From assembly GCA_964017065.1 (NCBI GenBank), contig OZ024784.1:18381490-18445489 (forward strand): 64,000 nt of DNA. The letters are read 5' to 3'. This document shows positions 1 to 25,189 of the stretch, one piece after another. Under the pieces are notes generated by a model. That model had not been told where the DNA came from, searched no databases, and saw nothing but the letters and a program-made list of their open reading frames with translations. The DNA comes from Haliclona indistincta (taxonomy: Eukaryota > Porifera > Demospongiae > Haplosclerida > Chalinidae). The position numbers were made by a program, and so were the translations under genes. Every line of letters starts with the position of its first letter. Position 1 is the first letter of the stretch.

Positions 1-174
1 GCTCTCTCACAAAATTATCAGAGAGAGGAGTGGGAGAGGGGGGCTTGGGCTGCTCTTTGGTCTGTTGCTGCTGTTGATCCTTCTGCTGTTGTTGCTGCTG
101 CATCTGCTGTATAGCTTGGTAAGGCTGGAAGAGAGGAAGGATAGTGACTAATGTGACACACACCCACCCACACA

Positions 175-206
<32 letters not shown>

Positions 207-3200
207 TGCACACCCACACGCACAATACCTTTCTAGTCCAGTCAAATCCACCGTGCAGTCGCATGTGTCCATTGAGAGCTTTGTTGTTTTTGAAATGCCT
301 ACCACACTCCGGGCAGTCTACTGGTTGGTTAGACCTGCAGGAAGCATGTAGTGATCAAGGTAATATACACATGTGTGTGTATGCTTACCTCTGGTCATCA
401 TGAAATAAGTTCAATGGAAATCTTGGCTCCTGTGAGAGTATAGTCAATAAAAGTCAATGTAGTGTATGTATGTATAATTACATGTATGTGGGTGTGTGCT
501 CAATGTAGTGTGTGTGCTTGCTACTGCAGCTTACACTGGTTCCAGTAGTGGGTTTTATCGTGGTTGGACTGGGCATCATTGGAGGGCGCTGAGCAGAATG
601 AGGAGGTACCTGCAGTATAGAGAAGAAGAGAGATAGTTTCAGACATTGTTAAGTACTCACGCTCCATTCCATCGGAATCACATAGGATGGTAGGTAGCTA
701 GCTGGTGGGTGAGGGGCGTAGTGACACATGGGCATCTCCATAGCTGAGAGAGAGGGCAGAGAATGTGAGGTGGTGTGTGAGGAGACAACATACCATGAGG
801 AGTGGTAGGGCTGGGCCCAGGAGGAGGAATGGAGGGAGTGGATGGAGAGGTCTTCTGTGGCTGGTCACCTCCACTGCCGCTTGACTCTGACTTCTGAGCA
901 AAGACAGCATAAATACAGTAACTGTATTGAATCACTAATACAAGCTACCATAAGGGAAACTTTGGCTGTATAAAAACACATAAACCAGCCATATAAATGC
1001 ATTTTTGTGCTCATGGATTACTTTAGAAGTTAGTTGAGCAAACTGTGGAACCACTCAATTTCCCATTTACAAGTATCAACAAACAAAGCCCAACACATCG
1101 AGGACTCACCTGTGCAGGAGTGCTGGTAGTATTTGAGGAGGTAGTAGTTGATGACGTGGTTGAGGAAGAAGCGGTGGTGGAGGTGGATGCAGGTTGTGGC
1201 GGTAGGGAGGCAGGATGAGCTCGAGGGTGAGGGAACCCGTGGTAAGACATGTCTTCCTGATAACCAGCGTACATGTGATAGTGTTCTGGTGGAGGGTACG
1301 GATAGGAGGGAGACGAAGGAACGAGGAACGATCCGTACGGTGCTGAGAAGGGAGGGTAACCAGAAATAAATGGATGAGGAGGCATTGGATGCATCTCATC
1401 GATGGGCGGGAACGGGTGGTAAGGAAAATGCCCCTCACCGGGTGAGGAGTGAGTAGGAGCGTGAGGCTGTTTAGACGAGCTAGGTGCCTCAGTAGATGGC
1501 TTGTTGTTGCCCGATAGTACGCTTACAATGACTGAAGACGTCTTCACTGGATTGTCTCCTGCACTCACTGGCTTGGGTCCACTGCTAGCTGGAGCTGTTG
1601 ATGTCTTCTCTTCTGATTCTTTCTCGACCTTCACTGACACAGTGTCATTGTCAGTAGACTCATCTTGACTGGCGTTCTCTTGCTCCTTCTTATCCTCAGA
1701 TGCAGCAGCAGGCTCTGCAATCTCTGTACTCTCCTTTACCTGGTCTTCCTCCATCTCTTCACAATTCTCTTCTTCCTGTGAGTCCCTTGAAGTCTTGTCT
1801 GCCACAGGTGCACTGTCTTCATTCTCTTCCTTTGTCTTGGATTTTGTCACGTCAGGTTCAGGCTTCCTCTTGGGTGGTCTTCCTCTGCGCTTGCCTCTAG
1901 TTGGTGGTTGCATTGGAGAGTTCTTCTTTGCTTCTGTTATTTCAACAACATCAACCTTATCTGCACTCTTCTCTGGTGGAGTGGCATCTAGTCTAGAGCC
2001 TCTGGATGCTCCAGCCATTGCTCCTCTTCCACCACCACGCCTACCACGGCGACCACCTCGTCGAGAAACAGGTTTTGAGGGACTCTTCAACGTTTTATCA
2101 TCTTGCTCCACTTCACTTGTGTCCTTCTCCTCCTCAAGGGTGCTGTCCATGGAACTAGTGTCCGGTTCCTTGCTCTTCTGCTTGCTGAGCTTTCCTTTGT
2201 TAGATTGAGCATCTGCTGGTTTACTGGTCTTGACAGTCTCTTGTGCTGTGTCTTCAATTTGCTCTTCAAGTTTAGGTTTTTTTGTGTGTGGTTTAACCGG
2301 GCTATCATCCTCTTCTTCATCTTCCTCTTCTTCTTCATCTTCATAATCATCCTCCTCTGTCCCTTCACCTTCACCTTGGCGCTTTTTACTTCTCTTCCTA
2401 GGAAGGGAGAGGAACTGTACAACCGGCAGTCCAGCTGCAGCTGCTCGTGTCATCGGACTCTGAGCTTGTGTGGAGCTCACACGACCTCTACCTCTCCCGC
2501 GGCCTTTACTGGTAACAGTGACTTCAGATTGTTTCACACGTGTCGAATATTCGCTGGAGCTTTGAGTTTTCTTCAAAATACCTCGTCCAAGCCCACCTCG
2601 TCCTCTGGTCTTGCCCCTTCCCTTGCCTCGCCTGGGCATGTCTGGTTCAGAGTCTGTGTGAGCAGGTGAAGATGGAGGAGATGGAGAGGGTTGCTTAGCA
2701 GTAGGGGTGTCACCACGAGGCTTCCGCTTGCTACTAGTTGGATCACTGTCTGATGTGTTGGACGGATCCATGCAGCTTGCTCGACGAGTACGCATGGAGT
2801 ATTTCTGATTACGAGAAGAACCTTTCTGAGGACTAGACAAAGGAGATGCATAGACCTCCTGAGTGGTTTGACCAGAGGGAAGATCACTTGTGTCCATTTC
2901 TTCCTCATCTGTGCCAGCGATGAAGGGCTCATCCTTGATCGAAGATGACAATGGAGGTGGAGAATTCTTTGAAGCAGGTTTAGGCTTTTCTGGAGTAGTC
3001 TTGAGCTGTGCATTGGAGCTGGGAGAGGGATGAAAGGAAGGGAGGTCAGGTATACAGCTGTTGCAGAGTAAAGGAAACATATTGATCAAACTGTCCTCAT
3101 TGATTAACAATACAAGTGGATAGTTTGACAAACAATCACTTTATAGATGTGTGTGTATGAGGTTGAGTCCACAAGATGCCCACCACGGGTGTGTGTACAA

Positions 3201-3853
3201 TAATGGTACAGTTTGGCAAGCCAAGCTTGCACACGCACACACAGAGCTAGTTAGCTATAATCAAGATGCTGTTTTTATCTGAACATGACACAACATTACT
3301 GTAATGTTTCCAGCACTTAGCATGCAGCTGCTGCTACTCTACTCACCTAGGGTCCTGCTCCTGGTTGCTGCTAGGGGCATCCTTCTCCTCTTCCTCGATT
3401 GGCTCCATGTCTACAGCAGAACAAACATAGCTCACATCTGTAGCAACAACAACAGCACTAAAGCTATGGTATCCTGACTGATGATGATGATGCTTCCCAA
3501 CACCTTGTTGCCCCATACTGGGCAGTGTAACCACACTATGCATTGGTTAAACAAGCCATTACCACCTCACCTAGCTGCAACACCAGCTGCAGCCAGACCC
3601 TGGCTCAGCTAGCTAGCTGCACACAGCTAGGGCAGGCAGGTATGTGGTGTTTAATAACACATCACTTCAGTTTGGAAGTGAAAGCACACATGCATTGTGT
3701 ACATTTCCAAAGGCTTTCAGTCAATGGGTATTGCAGTCTCAGCTCAGTTAACGAGCCAGCATGAATGCTGTTGCTGTAGCTGTTTGCTATCTATGAATAC
3801 GCTTAAGCTGAGCCCGCAGAGGTTAGCGGTGCAGCTTCTTCCCGGCACCACGC

Positions 3854-3894
<41 letters not shown>

Positions 3895-4224
3895 AAGCAC
3901 ACAATAGCTCATCTTCTCCTCACCTTCTTCGTTTGTAGCTAGAGATGACGGCTCTTGTTTTAGCAGCTCAGCTGTGCCTTCTGGCCGCTCGCCAGCAGCA
4001 GCAGCAACGTCGACCAATGTTTCGAGCGCATTGTCACCTTCCTTTGCACGGCTGGACAACGGGCTGCCGACAGCATCGCCAATCGTCTCTACGGCGTTCT
4101 CCAGCAGCTTTTGAGGGCTGTCACTCGAGACGGAGGTCGCCTGAGCATCCATAGGAGCTACCTCGGTAGCCATCAGCGCACGAGAAGCCTTCTCGTTGGC
4201 AGAGAGGGGAACTACCATCGCCAT
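1..4224 (-). CDS. AT-hook / C2H2 zinc-finger nuclear protein, 3' part cut by left edge
   Basis: A multi-exon minus-strand gene. The start ATG is at 4224. Exons I can place: about 3924-4224, 3349-3410, a large exon about 1110-3058, about 793-897, 660-745, about 532-612, 222-340 and 1-133, which runs off the window. The large exon encodes a low-complexity basic/acidic region with RGG-like stretches, an AT-hook core (KRRGRPPKRKPEPD) and an E/D-rich run, then a region rich in Pro, Tyr and His. The exon at 222-340 encodes one C2H2 finger (CPECGRHF...LNGHMRLH) followed by GGFDW. The exon at the edge is Gln-rich. These features indicate a chromatin-associated or transcription factor. The 'ALNGHMRLHGG' finger reminds me of TRERF1/ZNF541-type corepressors, whose ELM2-SANT part would lie to the left, but I cannot confirm this. 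The gene model is sound; the family is uncertain. Confidence 0.6.
170..213. repeat. (CA)n microsatellite in zinc-finger gene intron
   Basis: A run of CA dinucleotides between the zinc-finger exon (222-340) and the Gln-rich exon (1-133). In the minus-strand gene it is intronic and reads (GT)n. Confidence 0.85.
3856..3892. repeat. (CA)n microsatellite in intron 1
   Basis: CA run just past the 5' splice site of the first coding exon of the zinc-finger gene (donor near 3923). It reads (GT)n on the sense strand. Confidence 0.85.
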
Positions 4225-5049
4225 TATGGAGAGAGAAAGGGAAAAGGAAAGTAAAAGAGATCAGTACATGCAAACTTTAGCTAGACGCGCGCTGGATTGA
4301 GGGGACAAACAGCTAGCTAGCCAGTTGACACACGCACAAGGAAATTCATTAGCCGAGCAGCCAGCATGCCAACCAGGTTGGCAAGCCGGCCCGCGGCTGC
4401 TGCTCGAGGGCAGCGTATCTAGCGCGCTAACCACCTCAGAACACACGATCAGCTCACACAAAGCTAAGAGACAAAGTGCCGGGCTGCCTGCATTGACAGC
4501 TCCCACACTACAAAGCACTTTGTTGACAGCAAACGAGCAGCACAGAGAAACAAGTAATAACTCACGCAGTGCTCGGATCCGGCTCCTAAGCAGCGGACTT
4601 GACTTGAGAGACACTCTTAATGGCTGACTTAAAGCGTAGTAGCTGTACTCCAGCGGACAGCAAGCAACCTCGAGAGAGTGTAATAGTGAATGAGGAACTT
4701 TCCTCGCGGCTCGCTTTACTTGTGGTATCCGGTATGCATGGAGACGCTACGTCATCGCTCGCATTTTGCTCCAATCGCATTTTCCCTGCTGTGAGCGCGG
4801 GTGGGAAACACATGCTCCTATCAATGAACAATGCAACGAGTGCAGGTGCCAGCTCTAGCAATGCAAGAATCACCCCCAACACAGATTGTAAAAGAGACAG
4901 AAAAAATCAAATACTGTTGCTGTCACCACAAAACACTGTACATGAAGGAATTCTAGCTATGAAGATATTTGGCTGTTTAGAAGGATGCAGTTTTGCAAGT
5001 ACATAGAAGATAGGACAGTGATGGAGAATGGTGAGAGGAAAAGGAGAGG
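4225..5049. other. Intergenic: zinc-finger gene 5' region and PPP2R5 3' region
   Basis: About 825 bp between the start of the zinc-finger gene (4224, minus) and the stop of the B56 gene (5050, minus). It should hold the zinc-finger gene's promoter and the B56 3' UTR. A 128-codon plus-strand open frame (4620-5006) resembles no family I know and is not called as a gene. I see no RNA gene or repeat here. Confidence 0.5.
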
Positions 5050-8000
5050 TCATTTAGCAGCAACTAAAGGTGCACATTTCTTTGAATCAAAACTCAGTTT
5101 GAGGTCATCTAGTCTTTTCCACAACTCAACTCTGTCTTGCTCCTTTACTTGCTCTCTGGAGAAGAAGAACAGCAGATAGTGCTACCATATCAGACACCCT
5201 CCATCTCCTCACCTTTGCTTGCCTGCTTTGTAAGACGAAGTAAGCTCCTCGAACAACTTTCCATTCATCTCCATCATTGCCTTAAGCACGTTATACACCA
5301 ACGAAACAATATTCCTGGAAGCAAGAGTCAGCCAATTACCATACTGCATCTTATATGTTGCATCAATCAGTTTATTAGCTCCTAAGTTAGTAATTTATAT
5401 TTCCTACCACTACATATTGTGAAGAGGTTATGCAGAGGCTAGCCATAACACACACAGCCATTGTTAACCTGCACACTGCTCAGCATACTCAATCCAAAAC
5501 AAAATTATTTTTTGTTTCTGATTCAGTCAAGCATTGCTGGTTGAATGAGAAGCCACCTTGTGTGCAACCAGCCCATGGGGGGGTACCTTGCTACACTCAC
5601 TCACTTGTTCCAATGCTCTTTTGAAATGCGATAGAGTGAATCAAACATTATAGGCATCACTACAGGTGAGTTCTCCTCTATCATGCTGACTATGTACTCA
5701 TTGTTCCAGAAATACAGAGCACGCTCTGCAACCTAGAGAGAGAGAGAAGGAGGAAGAGAGAGAGAGAGAAGGAGGAAGAGAGAGAGAGAAGGAGGAAGAG
5801 AGAGAGAAGGAGGAGAGAGAGGAGGAGAGGAGAAGGGGAGAGAAAGTGATAGCATTCACCAGCTGCTGTAAGCCACAAATTATACACAAGAAGCCACAAA
5901 ACTAAACTCCACACACAGAAGAAACAAGAACATGACATCATCATTGCAACATGCTGTGTACCACTGCCAAGTGATTGATTGGCTGGATAATCAGTTTCCA
6001 GGTATAAACACTGCATAATGTGGATCATGATTTTTCAGCTAGCTAGTAGGAAGCAAGTGTGTACTAAACAAACTAATGCTATTGTGTATAAACAGACTGC
6101 TTTTACTGGTACTGGCTATGATCAAGCTTAGTCCTGATTGGAAAAGGCAAGGTCAATATGATCGAGCTAAAACATGCAAAGGTCAGTCCTTCAGCTATTA
6201 GCAGATCAAGAACAGCATTGAAACATGCAAACAGGCTAATTTACTCCCTGCAGTGACTTGATTAACAGACTTGGAGCCTCCAAGCACCTTATCTTTGATC
6301 TCTTTGTGAGTGCAAGGTAATGCAATAGATTCTGTATAGTGCAGTTCTTCTCCAATGGTGAGCGATAGAGCCACATACACAACTAGCAGTGAATACATGT
6401 GTTTAGCTCAGTACATGAACATGTCTGCATGTACAAGTGTCTAGATGTTGGTATGCAGTGTAATATTGAAAATAGGTGTTTACAGGAGTTATGCTTTGAC
6501 TGAAATTCTCCTAAGTAACAAATTTAATGATTGAAGTACACATTGTATGAAGACCACATGAGAACACATTGTATAGCAAGTGTGCAGAACCTTACAATTT
6601 TTGCTTCTTTTTACCTGAAAGTGAGGGCTGGAGACACATCTTGCTAGCTGCTGAAACAATGGCTGCTGAATCTTCTTGAACTGAGCTGAGTCAATGATGT
6701 CTAGTATCTCTTCGATCTCTCCCAGGAACATGACCTCCTTGGAGCTGTTGGTCTTCGGCCATAATCTCAGCAAGCCCGTCACGACCTAATAGCAGGAGCA
6801 ATGACATCACTATGATGCAATGGATAAGGTTGTTTACAGAATAATTCTTGAATGACAGAGGTTACAAAAACTAAACTGAAAAGGCTTCTATAAATCATTG
6901 TCGTTTCAAATTATGATCAAAATAATTTGCAAGTTATGGAAAGTTAATCATTAACCAATTTATACCTGTTCTGTTAGAGCTGGATCCTTCTCAAGAAATT
7001 GAACTACGCAGTATGCAAGCTAGAGAGAGATGAGAGAGGAGGTCTATAGTGTGCAACTTAGCACATATGGAGAGGTACCTGTGCTTGATACTGGCTGAGG
7101 GTACGAGTCTTGTGTAGCGGAATGAGAATGCGGGTCAGAAACTGCTTATGCTCCACTTTGAGCGGGAGAGCAAATCCATTAATAATGCTATGGAAAGAGA
7201 GGGTGAACAAATGAGTGAGTGAGTGAGTGAGTGAGTGAGAGAGGAAGGGAGTGGAGTGAGTGGATAAGCAAGTTAGGATACATGAAAGAGTTCGGTTAGC
7301 AGTATGATTTTACCTCCCTAGAATTTCCAGCAACTCAGTGACACCATTAAATCGCTCAGTTTCGAATATGAATCTGAAAACAAAACATCACATCACACAA
7401 GTGACACGACAAATCTCACGAGAAAACAAACACTATCAGCTAAAATAACTATTATACCTCAAAAATATAAAGTTGATCTGCTTGCGTATAAAAGCTCTGA
7501 TGCCGAGGAACTTTCCGTACAAGCGATGTAGTATTGTTTTTACATAGTCTCTCTCTCGTGGGTCGAATGAATCAAACAGTTCCAGCAGTCTGATGACAAA
7601 CTGATGGTCAATGTATTTCTTGGCAATTGATGTCTGCATTTCAGGGTTCTCGAGAAATCTCAGAAACAGAGCATAAACCAACTGAACATAGAAGAAGACA
7701 ATGGTAGGAAACTGCAATGCTACACACACACATACTCACAGATATTTTAGCACAAATACACCTAACAAATAATTATTATTAATAGTTAGCGATTCCCAAT
7801 GCATGGTACAAAAACTGCAATTTCAAACCACGATTAATTTTCAACTGTAGTGCTCACCTCAAGATGAGGCCAGGACATCTCCAAGGGCGGGTCATCCTCC
7901 TCTGGGTCAAACTCCACTGAGCTATCAAGTGGAGGAAGAGTGCGGAATGCATTGGCATTCATCTGTGCAGAAGTAGGAAACAAAGGGAGGAGTAAATAAA

Positions 8001-8263
8001 TGAAACACTCTCTAACAATGCACAATGCAGACCAGTTTTATGATCTCTGGATAGATAGGTTCTGTGATGATGTGACGATAATTTGTGATGTAGTCGAGAA
8101 TTTCATTTAAAGCTGCTCTTTTGATTTCCTTCGCTCTCAAGTCCATGGTTGGGTCGGAGAAGTCAAACATAAAATAACATTGGTTCAGCTTTCTGAGAAA
8201 CAAGGCCTGTCTATCAGTCACAGATGTGTCTGGAGAAAGAAAAAAATTAATGATTACTTGTTT

Positions 8264-8340
<77 letters not shown>

Positions 8341-9003
8341 TGTAATCTCTAACAAGGTGCCAACACACTGACTGCTTGCAACGAGCACCCAACAAACCTC
8401 CGTCGAGACACAACAAGAACACTTTACCATACACTTACTAATGTACTATATCACAGTTTTACTTTCAATGACAGATATTATCAACAGCCCTCAGTGTGGA
8501 ATACACTGGACTAGTCAACAATGCAATTAGTGCCAATATAAAGTGGATGTTGCTATGGTTACTAAGAGTAGTAAATACATGCTTATACACACATGGCGCG
8601 TATGCATGTGAAATAATTATGAATGTGTTACCTTTGAGGAGAGGTAGTGGCTTATAATCGGGAGGAGGTTTCTTGCGTTTGAAGTCAGAGGAGGATTGAG
8701 TGCGTCTAGACTGGAGCCCGCGAGGTATAATGCTCTGTTTTCTGAAGGGACTGGAGGGAGTGGTCTTGCTAGCAACTGGAGGGCTGGATGAGCGACCTGC
8801 TCTCGACTTTAGCGAATGAATAGGTCCTTTAGACGAGCTCTGAAGAAATAGAGAGAGGCATTGAACCCCATGCATGCATGATGAACCACATAGCTAGATC
8901 ACATATACAAGCGACATTTCGGTAGCAGCTAGCATGATATGTAATCTTCATTCCTCCTATGCCCGCCAGGCTGTCGCGGGACCGCGCTATAACTTACCGC
9001 CAT
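5050..9003 (-). CDS. PPP2R5: PP2A regulatory subunit B56 (B')
   Basis: Regulatory B56 subunit that directs protein phosphatase 2A to substrates. Exons read by eye on the minus strand: 9003-8998 (only Met-Ala), 8632-8839 (Ser/Pro/Arg-rich tail ending [11 protein letters not shown]), about 8033-8231, about 7857-7961, about 7457-7684, about 7315-7374, about 7077-7191, about 6966-7021, about 6617-6785, about 5604-5733, 5210-5314 and about 5050-5165. The HEAT-like B56 core is continuous ([81 protein letters not shown]). The product ends in [10 protein letters not shown] and a short Lys/Ala tail. The basic N-terminal tail recalls vertebrate gamma/delta isoforms, but I would not assign an isoform. 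It lies head to head with GINS1. Confidence 0.93.
5736..5852. repeat. GA-rich microsatellite forming a splice acceptor tract
   Basis: (GA)n with GGAGGA interruptions. On the sense (minus) strand it is a (CT)n tract running straight into the CTAG of the 3' splice site before the B56 exon beginning VAERALYFW. Confidence 0.8.
8266..8340. repeat. (GT)n microsatellite, about 74 bp
   Basis: Uninterrupted GT run in the intron between the second and third coding exons of the B56 gene. It gives spurious reading frames on both strands. Confidence 0.95.
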
Positions 9004-9294
9004 AGTGGTGTGGCTCCTGGAACCGCTATTGCACGGCTTCTCTCTCTGCTATCTAGTTACAGCTGCCCGGCGGCTGCTGCTGAGCGCAGTGAGCACTGGA
9101 GCAACTGAGGCAGAAATGGCGAGTGGTACAAGCTGCTGAATACGACAGAATTGTCTTGGATCACGGTCAAGAACAGCAAGTTCGCCCACAGCAGAACACT
9201 CTCAAAGCCACGCCCTGGTCAACCAGCTAAATTATAATGGCGCGTTATTCATGATCAGCAGAGCTAGCTAGGCACGTGTACGTCGCTGGATTTC
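9004..9294. promoter_or_regulatory. Divergent promoter region, PPP2R5 / GINS1
   Basis: 291 bp separate the start codons of the B56 gene (9003, minus) and GINS1 (9295, plus). The sequence is fairly GC-rich with CpGs and must contain both promoters. No TATA box stands out. Inferred from gene orientation. Confidence 0.55.
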
Positions 9295-9944
9295 ATGGAG
9301 AAGCCGCGCATGTTTGGAGAACGCTCTCTAGAGCTCATAAGCTCGCTGAAACGAGCAAGAGAAGGGACTCTTCCTCCTTACAACGAAGACGGCATCAGAC
9401 AGGTGGGTACATTAAAATGTCCTCCTTCACTACACTCCGCCCCTTGATGACACAGGTACTCGAGGAGACTCGTGTCCTGTTCGAGCAGAACCAGAGTGAA
9501 GTGAGAGCTACCAGTGATGGCGAGCAGGGCTTGCTGTCAGGCATTCAACTCCGTCATGCCTGCTTGGAGCACAATCAGCGCTGTTTACTAGCATACGCCT
9601 ACAACCGACTGAATACAGTGAGAGAGATTAGATGGGATTTAGGCAGTGTTCTGCCCGAGGAGATACGACTGTGCATGTGTGAAGAAGAGGTGCAATGGTT
9701 CTCACGATATAACCGCCTCCTGGCAGGCTACATGCGGTCAGTGGGTGGAGGAACAATTGACCTTACTCTTCACAGGGCTCCACCTAAAGGTCTCCTAGTT
9801 GAGGTGCAGTGTTTGGAAGACTATGGTGAGTTTGAGACAGAAGACGGCACTGTAGTGCAGCTGAAGAAAGGGACGCAGCATAATCTGCCTCGCTCACAAT
9901 GTGAGCACCTCATTCGACAAGGCGTCCTCAAACACATCAAATAA
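9295..9944 (+). CDS. GINS1: GINS complex subunit 1 (PSF1)
   Basis: Subunit of the GINS tetramer in the CMG (Cdc45-MCM-GINS) replicative helicase; nuclear. Two exons: 9295-9402 and 9456-9944, with a 53-nt GT-AG intron. The spliced product is 198 aa, close to the length of human PSF1. Exon 1 encodes a family-like start ([15 protein letters not shown] ... [11 protein letters not shown]) that joins in phase to [15 protein letters not shown]. Conserved blocks follow: [37 protein letters not shown] and the C-terminal [21 protein letters not shown] longer open frame from 9276 reads through the intron in another phase and has the wrong N-terminus. Confidence 0.95.
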
Positions 9945-10024
9945 TTAACCCCTTTCTCTATCATTTTTTCATGTCAATAAGTGTATTTGGTTAAACAGTG
10001 AACATATTGAACTATAATAATGTC

Positions 10025-12300
10025 TTAATTCTCTTCCATATGCTCTTCCTGGCTGGGTAGTGAACTGTCTTTCTCAGTTTTGGTCATTTCCTGTCCTTGT
10101 ACTGTCTCTCCTTCCTTTTCTTTTTCCTCTCTCTTGCTATTGTCATCCATTTCTTGGTCTTCCAATGCCTCCTCATCCTTCTTGCTGTCATCTCTCAACT
10201 TTGTTTCATCTTGTTTGTGAAACGTTTGACCTGAACACAACAGACCAGTGACAATGTGAACACATCAGCTGTTTTTGTTATAACCAGCTGCACGTTAGTG
10301 CATGCAGAGCCCAGGTGTGTGAGTGAGTGAGTGAGTGAGTGAGTGAGTGTGTGAGTGAGTGAGTGAGTGAGTGAGTGAGTGAGTGAGTGAGTGAGTGAGT
10401 GAGTGAGTGAGTGAGTAAGTGAGTGAGTGAGTGAGTGAGAGCTCACCAACTGGTTCTGTGACACTCTTTTGCAAAGTGGGCATTGCTTCTTCAGTAAGTG
10501 ATGATGCATTGTCTGGTGTTTCTGTGCTCCTAACTGGAGCTGCTTTATCCAGCGGAAAATACTTTTGAAGAAGTTCACGATAAATTGAATTGTCTTTTTG
10601 AAGAAAAACGCAAAATATTATTCTATCCATCTATAAGATAGTAAGCAATATTCATGAATATTACTGTGCTATGTGCAACTGGCACCTTATCTAAGTTTTC
10701 AGTCAGCCACTTCCTTGTTGTGTCCAGAGCTATCTCTGCAGCTCTATCACTAGGGAACCCGTACACTCCGGTAGAGATACACGGGAATGCCTGTTGTCGA
10801 TGAAAGACAAATACATACATGTAATTAGAATAGAATTATTATGGTATCTCATACTATTGATCGTATGTTGTTTTCCAGTGCCAGCTGTAGTGATCGCTCA
10901 TAGCAACCGGTCAGCTGACTAGCACATGACTCAAGCTGAGATGATCTATCATAATATATGGGTCCAACAGTGTGGATAATATCTGTACAAATCAAGATTA
11001 TAGATCAAGATGATGCATGCACAGGAGCATATAGGGGAAGGAGCGTATAAGGGAAGGAGTGTTCAACTGTGAATGACAAAGTCTAAAGACCGCCACTTGC
11101 GCTACAAAAGACGGCGATCATGGCTCTGGCTGAACGCTCGCTTGTTTTAGCTGGAGACGGGCAGGACGAAGCATGGATGGATGTATACAGTGTAGGTAGG
11201 AAATAGTGAGCCACAATGAGCAAAGAAAGCCCAAGTAGCAACAGTGCATGGCAGCGGACTTTAGACTTCAATGTTATTATAGCGAATACGGCAGTTGAAC
11301 ACTCCTTCCCCTTTTACGACTCTGATGCAACACGATAGATGTAACATTTTCTGGATGTATAAGTTTTGCCTAGATTACAGAATCTCATAGTATTTATGCT
11401 GTATGCAAAAATCAACATCCACGAAAAATGCATAATGCATTGCATCACAGTATGGTAACAATGTGCAGCAGCACAGGACAAGCCCTTGTGTTGTGGATAC
11501 TCACTCTTGGCTGGTAGTCGATGACCTGATGTAATCTTAGCATCTCCTGTTTCACATCCATTTAGACCAGAGCACTCGTCCTTGAGAGAGGTCCCAGCGG
11601 CTGCATGTATTGCACCATCCACTCCTCCTCCTCCCAATAGAGAGTTATTGGCTGCATTCACAATGGCGTCTATCTCCAGAGCAGTGATGTCTCCACGCCA
11701 GAGAGAAACCTTGCTGTTCAGATCAGGGTTATGATGATACAGCACATCATCCTCGTCCACGGCTTGCTTCTTAGGAGAAGGCTCTTCTATAGAATAGTAA
11801 TCGAGAGCATAATTACAAGCACATGCATTTTAGTGAAATATGAATTGTCTTGTCGTGTAGAATAAATTAACAGCATGTTCACGATCAGCCAAGCCAGAAG
11901 GTAATGGCTGTGATAAGCATCTAAATTATGTGTGGGCAGTATTTCTTCTACTCACCACAAAATTAGTAGTTCAAAGTACTCATTAGAGCTCTAACTAGCT
12001 TGCATTACGAGGGAGAGCGAGTGACTTACTTGGTACCACTCCTTCATCAGCCCATGTCTGTATGTCTGACAGTGTTCTATACTCTCTGCATTTATATTCC
12101 TTTCTCTTCTCCTCCAGAGACAGGCTCTCCCAGTATTTTCTATCTGTGAGTGGGTCAGTGAGTCACGTGACACTTTCAAGAACTTATGCTCCACCTTTAG
12201 TACGCGTAGCTGTAGTCTCCAAGCTGAAATACCGAAATATTTTTGTGCACGGATGTTGTCGAGGTCCTTCCTCAATCAGAGGATCCTTTTTTTCGGCCAT
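10025..12300 (-). CDS. MACROD: Macrodomain (ADP-ribosyl hydrolase) protein, MACROD1/2 type
   Basis: Mono-ADP-ribosyl hydrolase of the MacroD family. Exons on minus: 12233-12300, 12030-12139, 11504-11789, about 10850-10985, about 10687-10794, about 10446-10632 and 10025-10231. The first two join in phase to give [20 protein letters not shown], the helical N-terminal part of MacroD proteins. The macrodomain follows: [70 protein letters not shown] and [16 protein letters not shown]. The ADP-ribose loops [18 protein letters not shown] and STGVYGFP are intact. The C-terminal exon is a highly charged Glu/Lys tail, as in MACROD2. A (TGAG)n block lies in the last intron and an inverted-repeat element in the intron at 10986-11503. 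Confidence 0.92.
10316..10440. repeat. (GTGA)n microsatellite in MACROD intron
   Basis: Tetranucleotide array with few interruptions. In the minus-strand gene it reads (TCAC)n and follows the donor after EPVG. It produces false LTHSLTHS frames. Confidence 0.9.
11044..11318. mobile_element. MITE-like element with terminal inverted repeats
   Basis: The ends 11044-11069 and 11292-11318 are near-perfect inverted copies (cgta..aaggagtgttcaactg), and a weaker second inverted block follows inside (AAAGTCTAAAG near 11080 against CTTTAGACTT near 11260). About 275 bp, with no coding capacity. It sits in the MACROD intron between the exons at 11504-11789 and 10850-10985. I could not identify a clear target-site duplication; a partial extra copy of the end (AGGGGAAGGAG) lies just outside the left edge. 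Confidence 0.6.
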
Positions 12301-12575
12301 TAGCGAGATACTGGCGCGGAACTCCAAAACTCTCCAAGGTCGAAAATACAAGCGTTGCATTCACAATACCGGCACCACGCCTTCAAATGTCTGCGCGCAA
12401 GCTATGAGCGGCGAGCCTGAGCGAGAAAACGTTGTTTAGCAGGAAAAATGACAAGTTAATATTAATTTGATTTGTGAACAGCAACTATTAAAGTACAATA
12501 GGGTTTTGTCAGATGAGTTAGAAATAAAGGAAATTTTAAATATTTACAACTGTACAAGTCTACACCACGCCCGCA

Positions 12576-25189
<12,614 letters not shown>

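Noticed and set aside
1795..2669. Plus-strand frames of 137 and 188 codons
   Set aside because: Antisense shadows of the large low-complexity zinc-finger gene exon.
4620..5006. A 128-codon plus-strand frame
   Set aside because: No recognisable domain, and it lies between two minus-strand genes. Too weak to call.
9276..9455. A longer N-terminus for GINS1 starting at 9276
   Set aside because: That frame crosses the 53-nt intron; the start at 9295 in another frame gives the family N-terminus.
10295..10578. [14 protein letters not shown] frames, also at 14229, 14810 and 52214
   Set aside because: (GTGA)n/(CACT)n microsatellites in introns of MACROD, ZFYVE26 and striatin.
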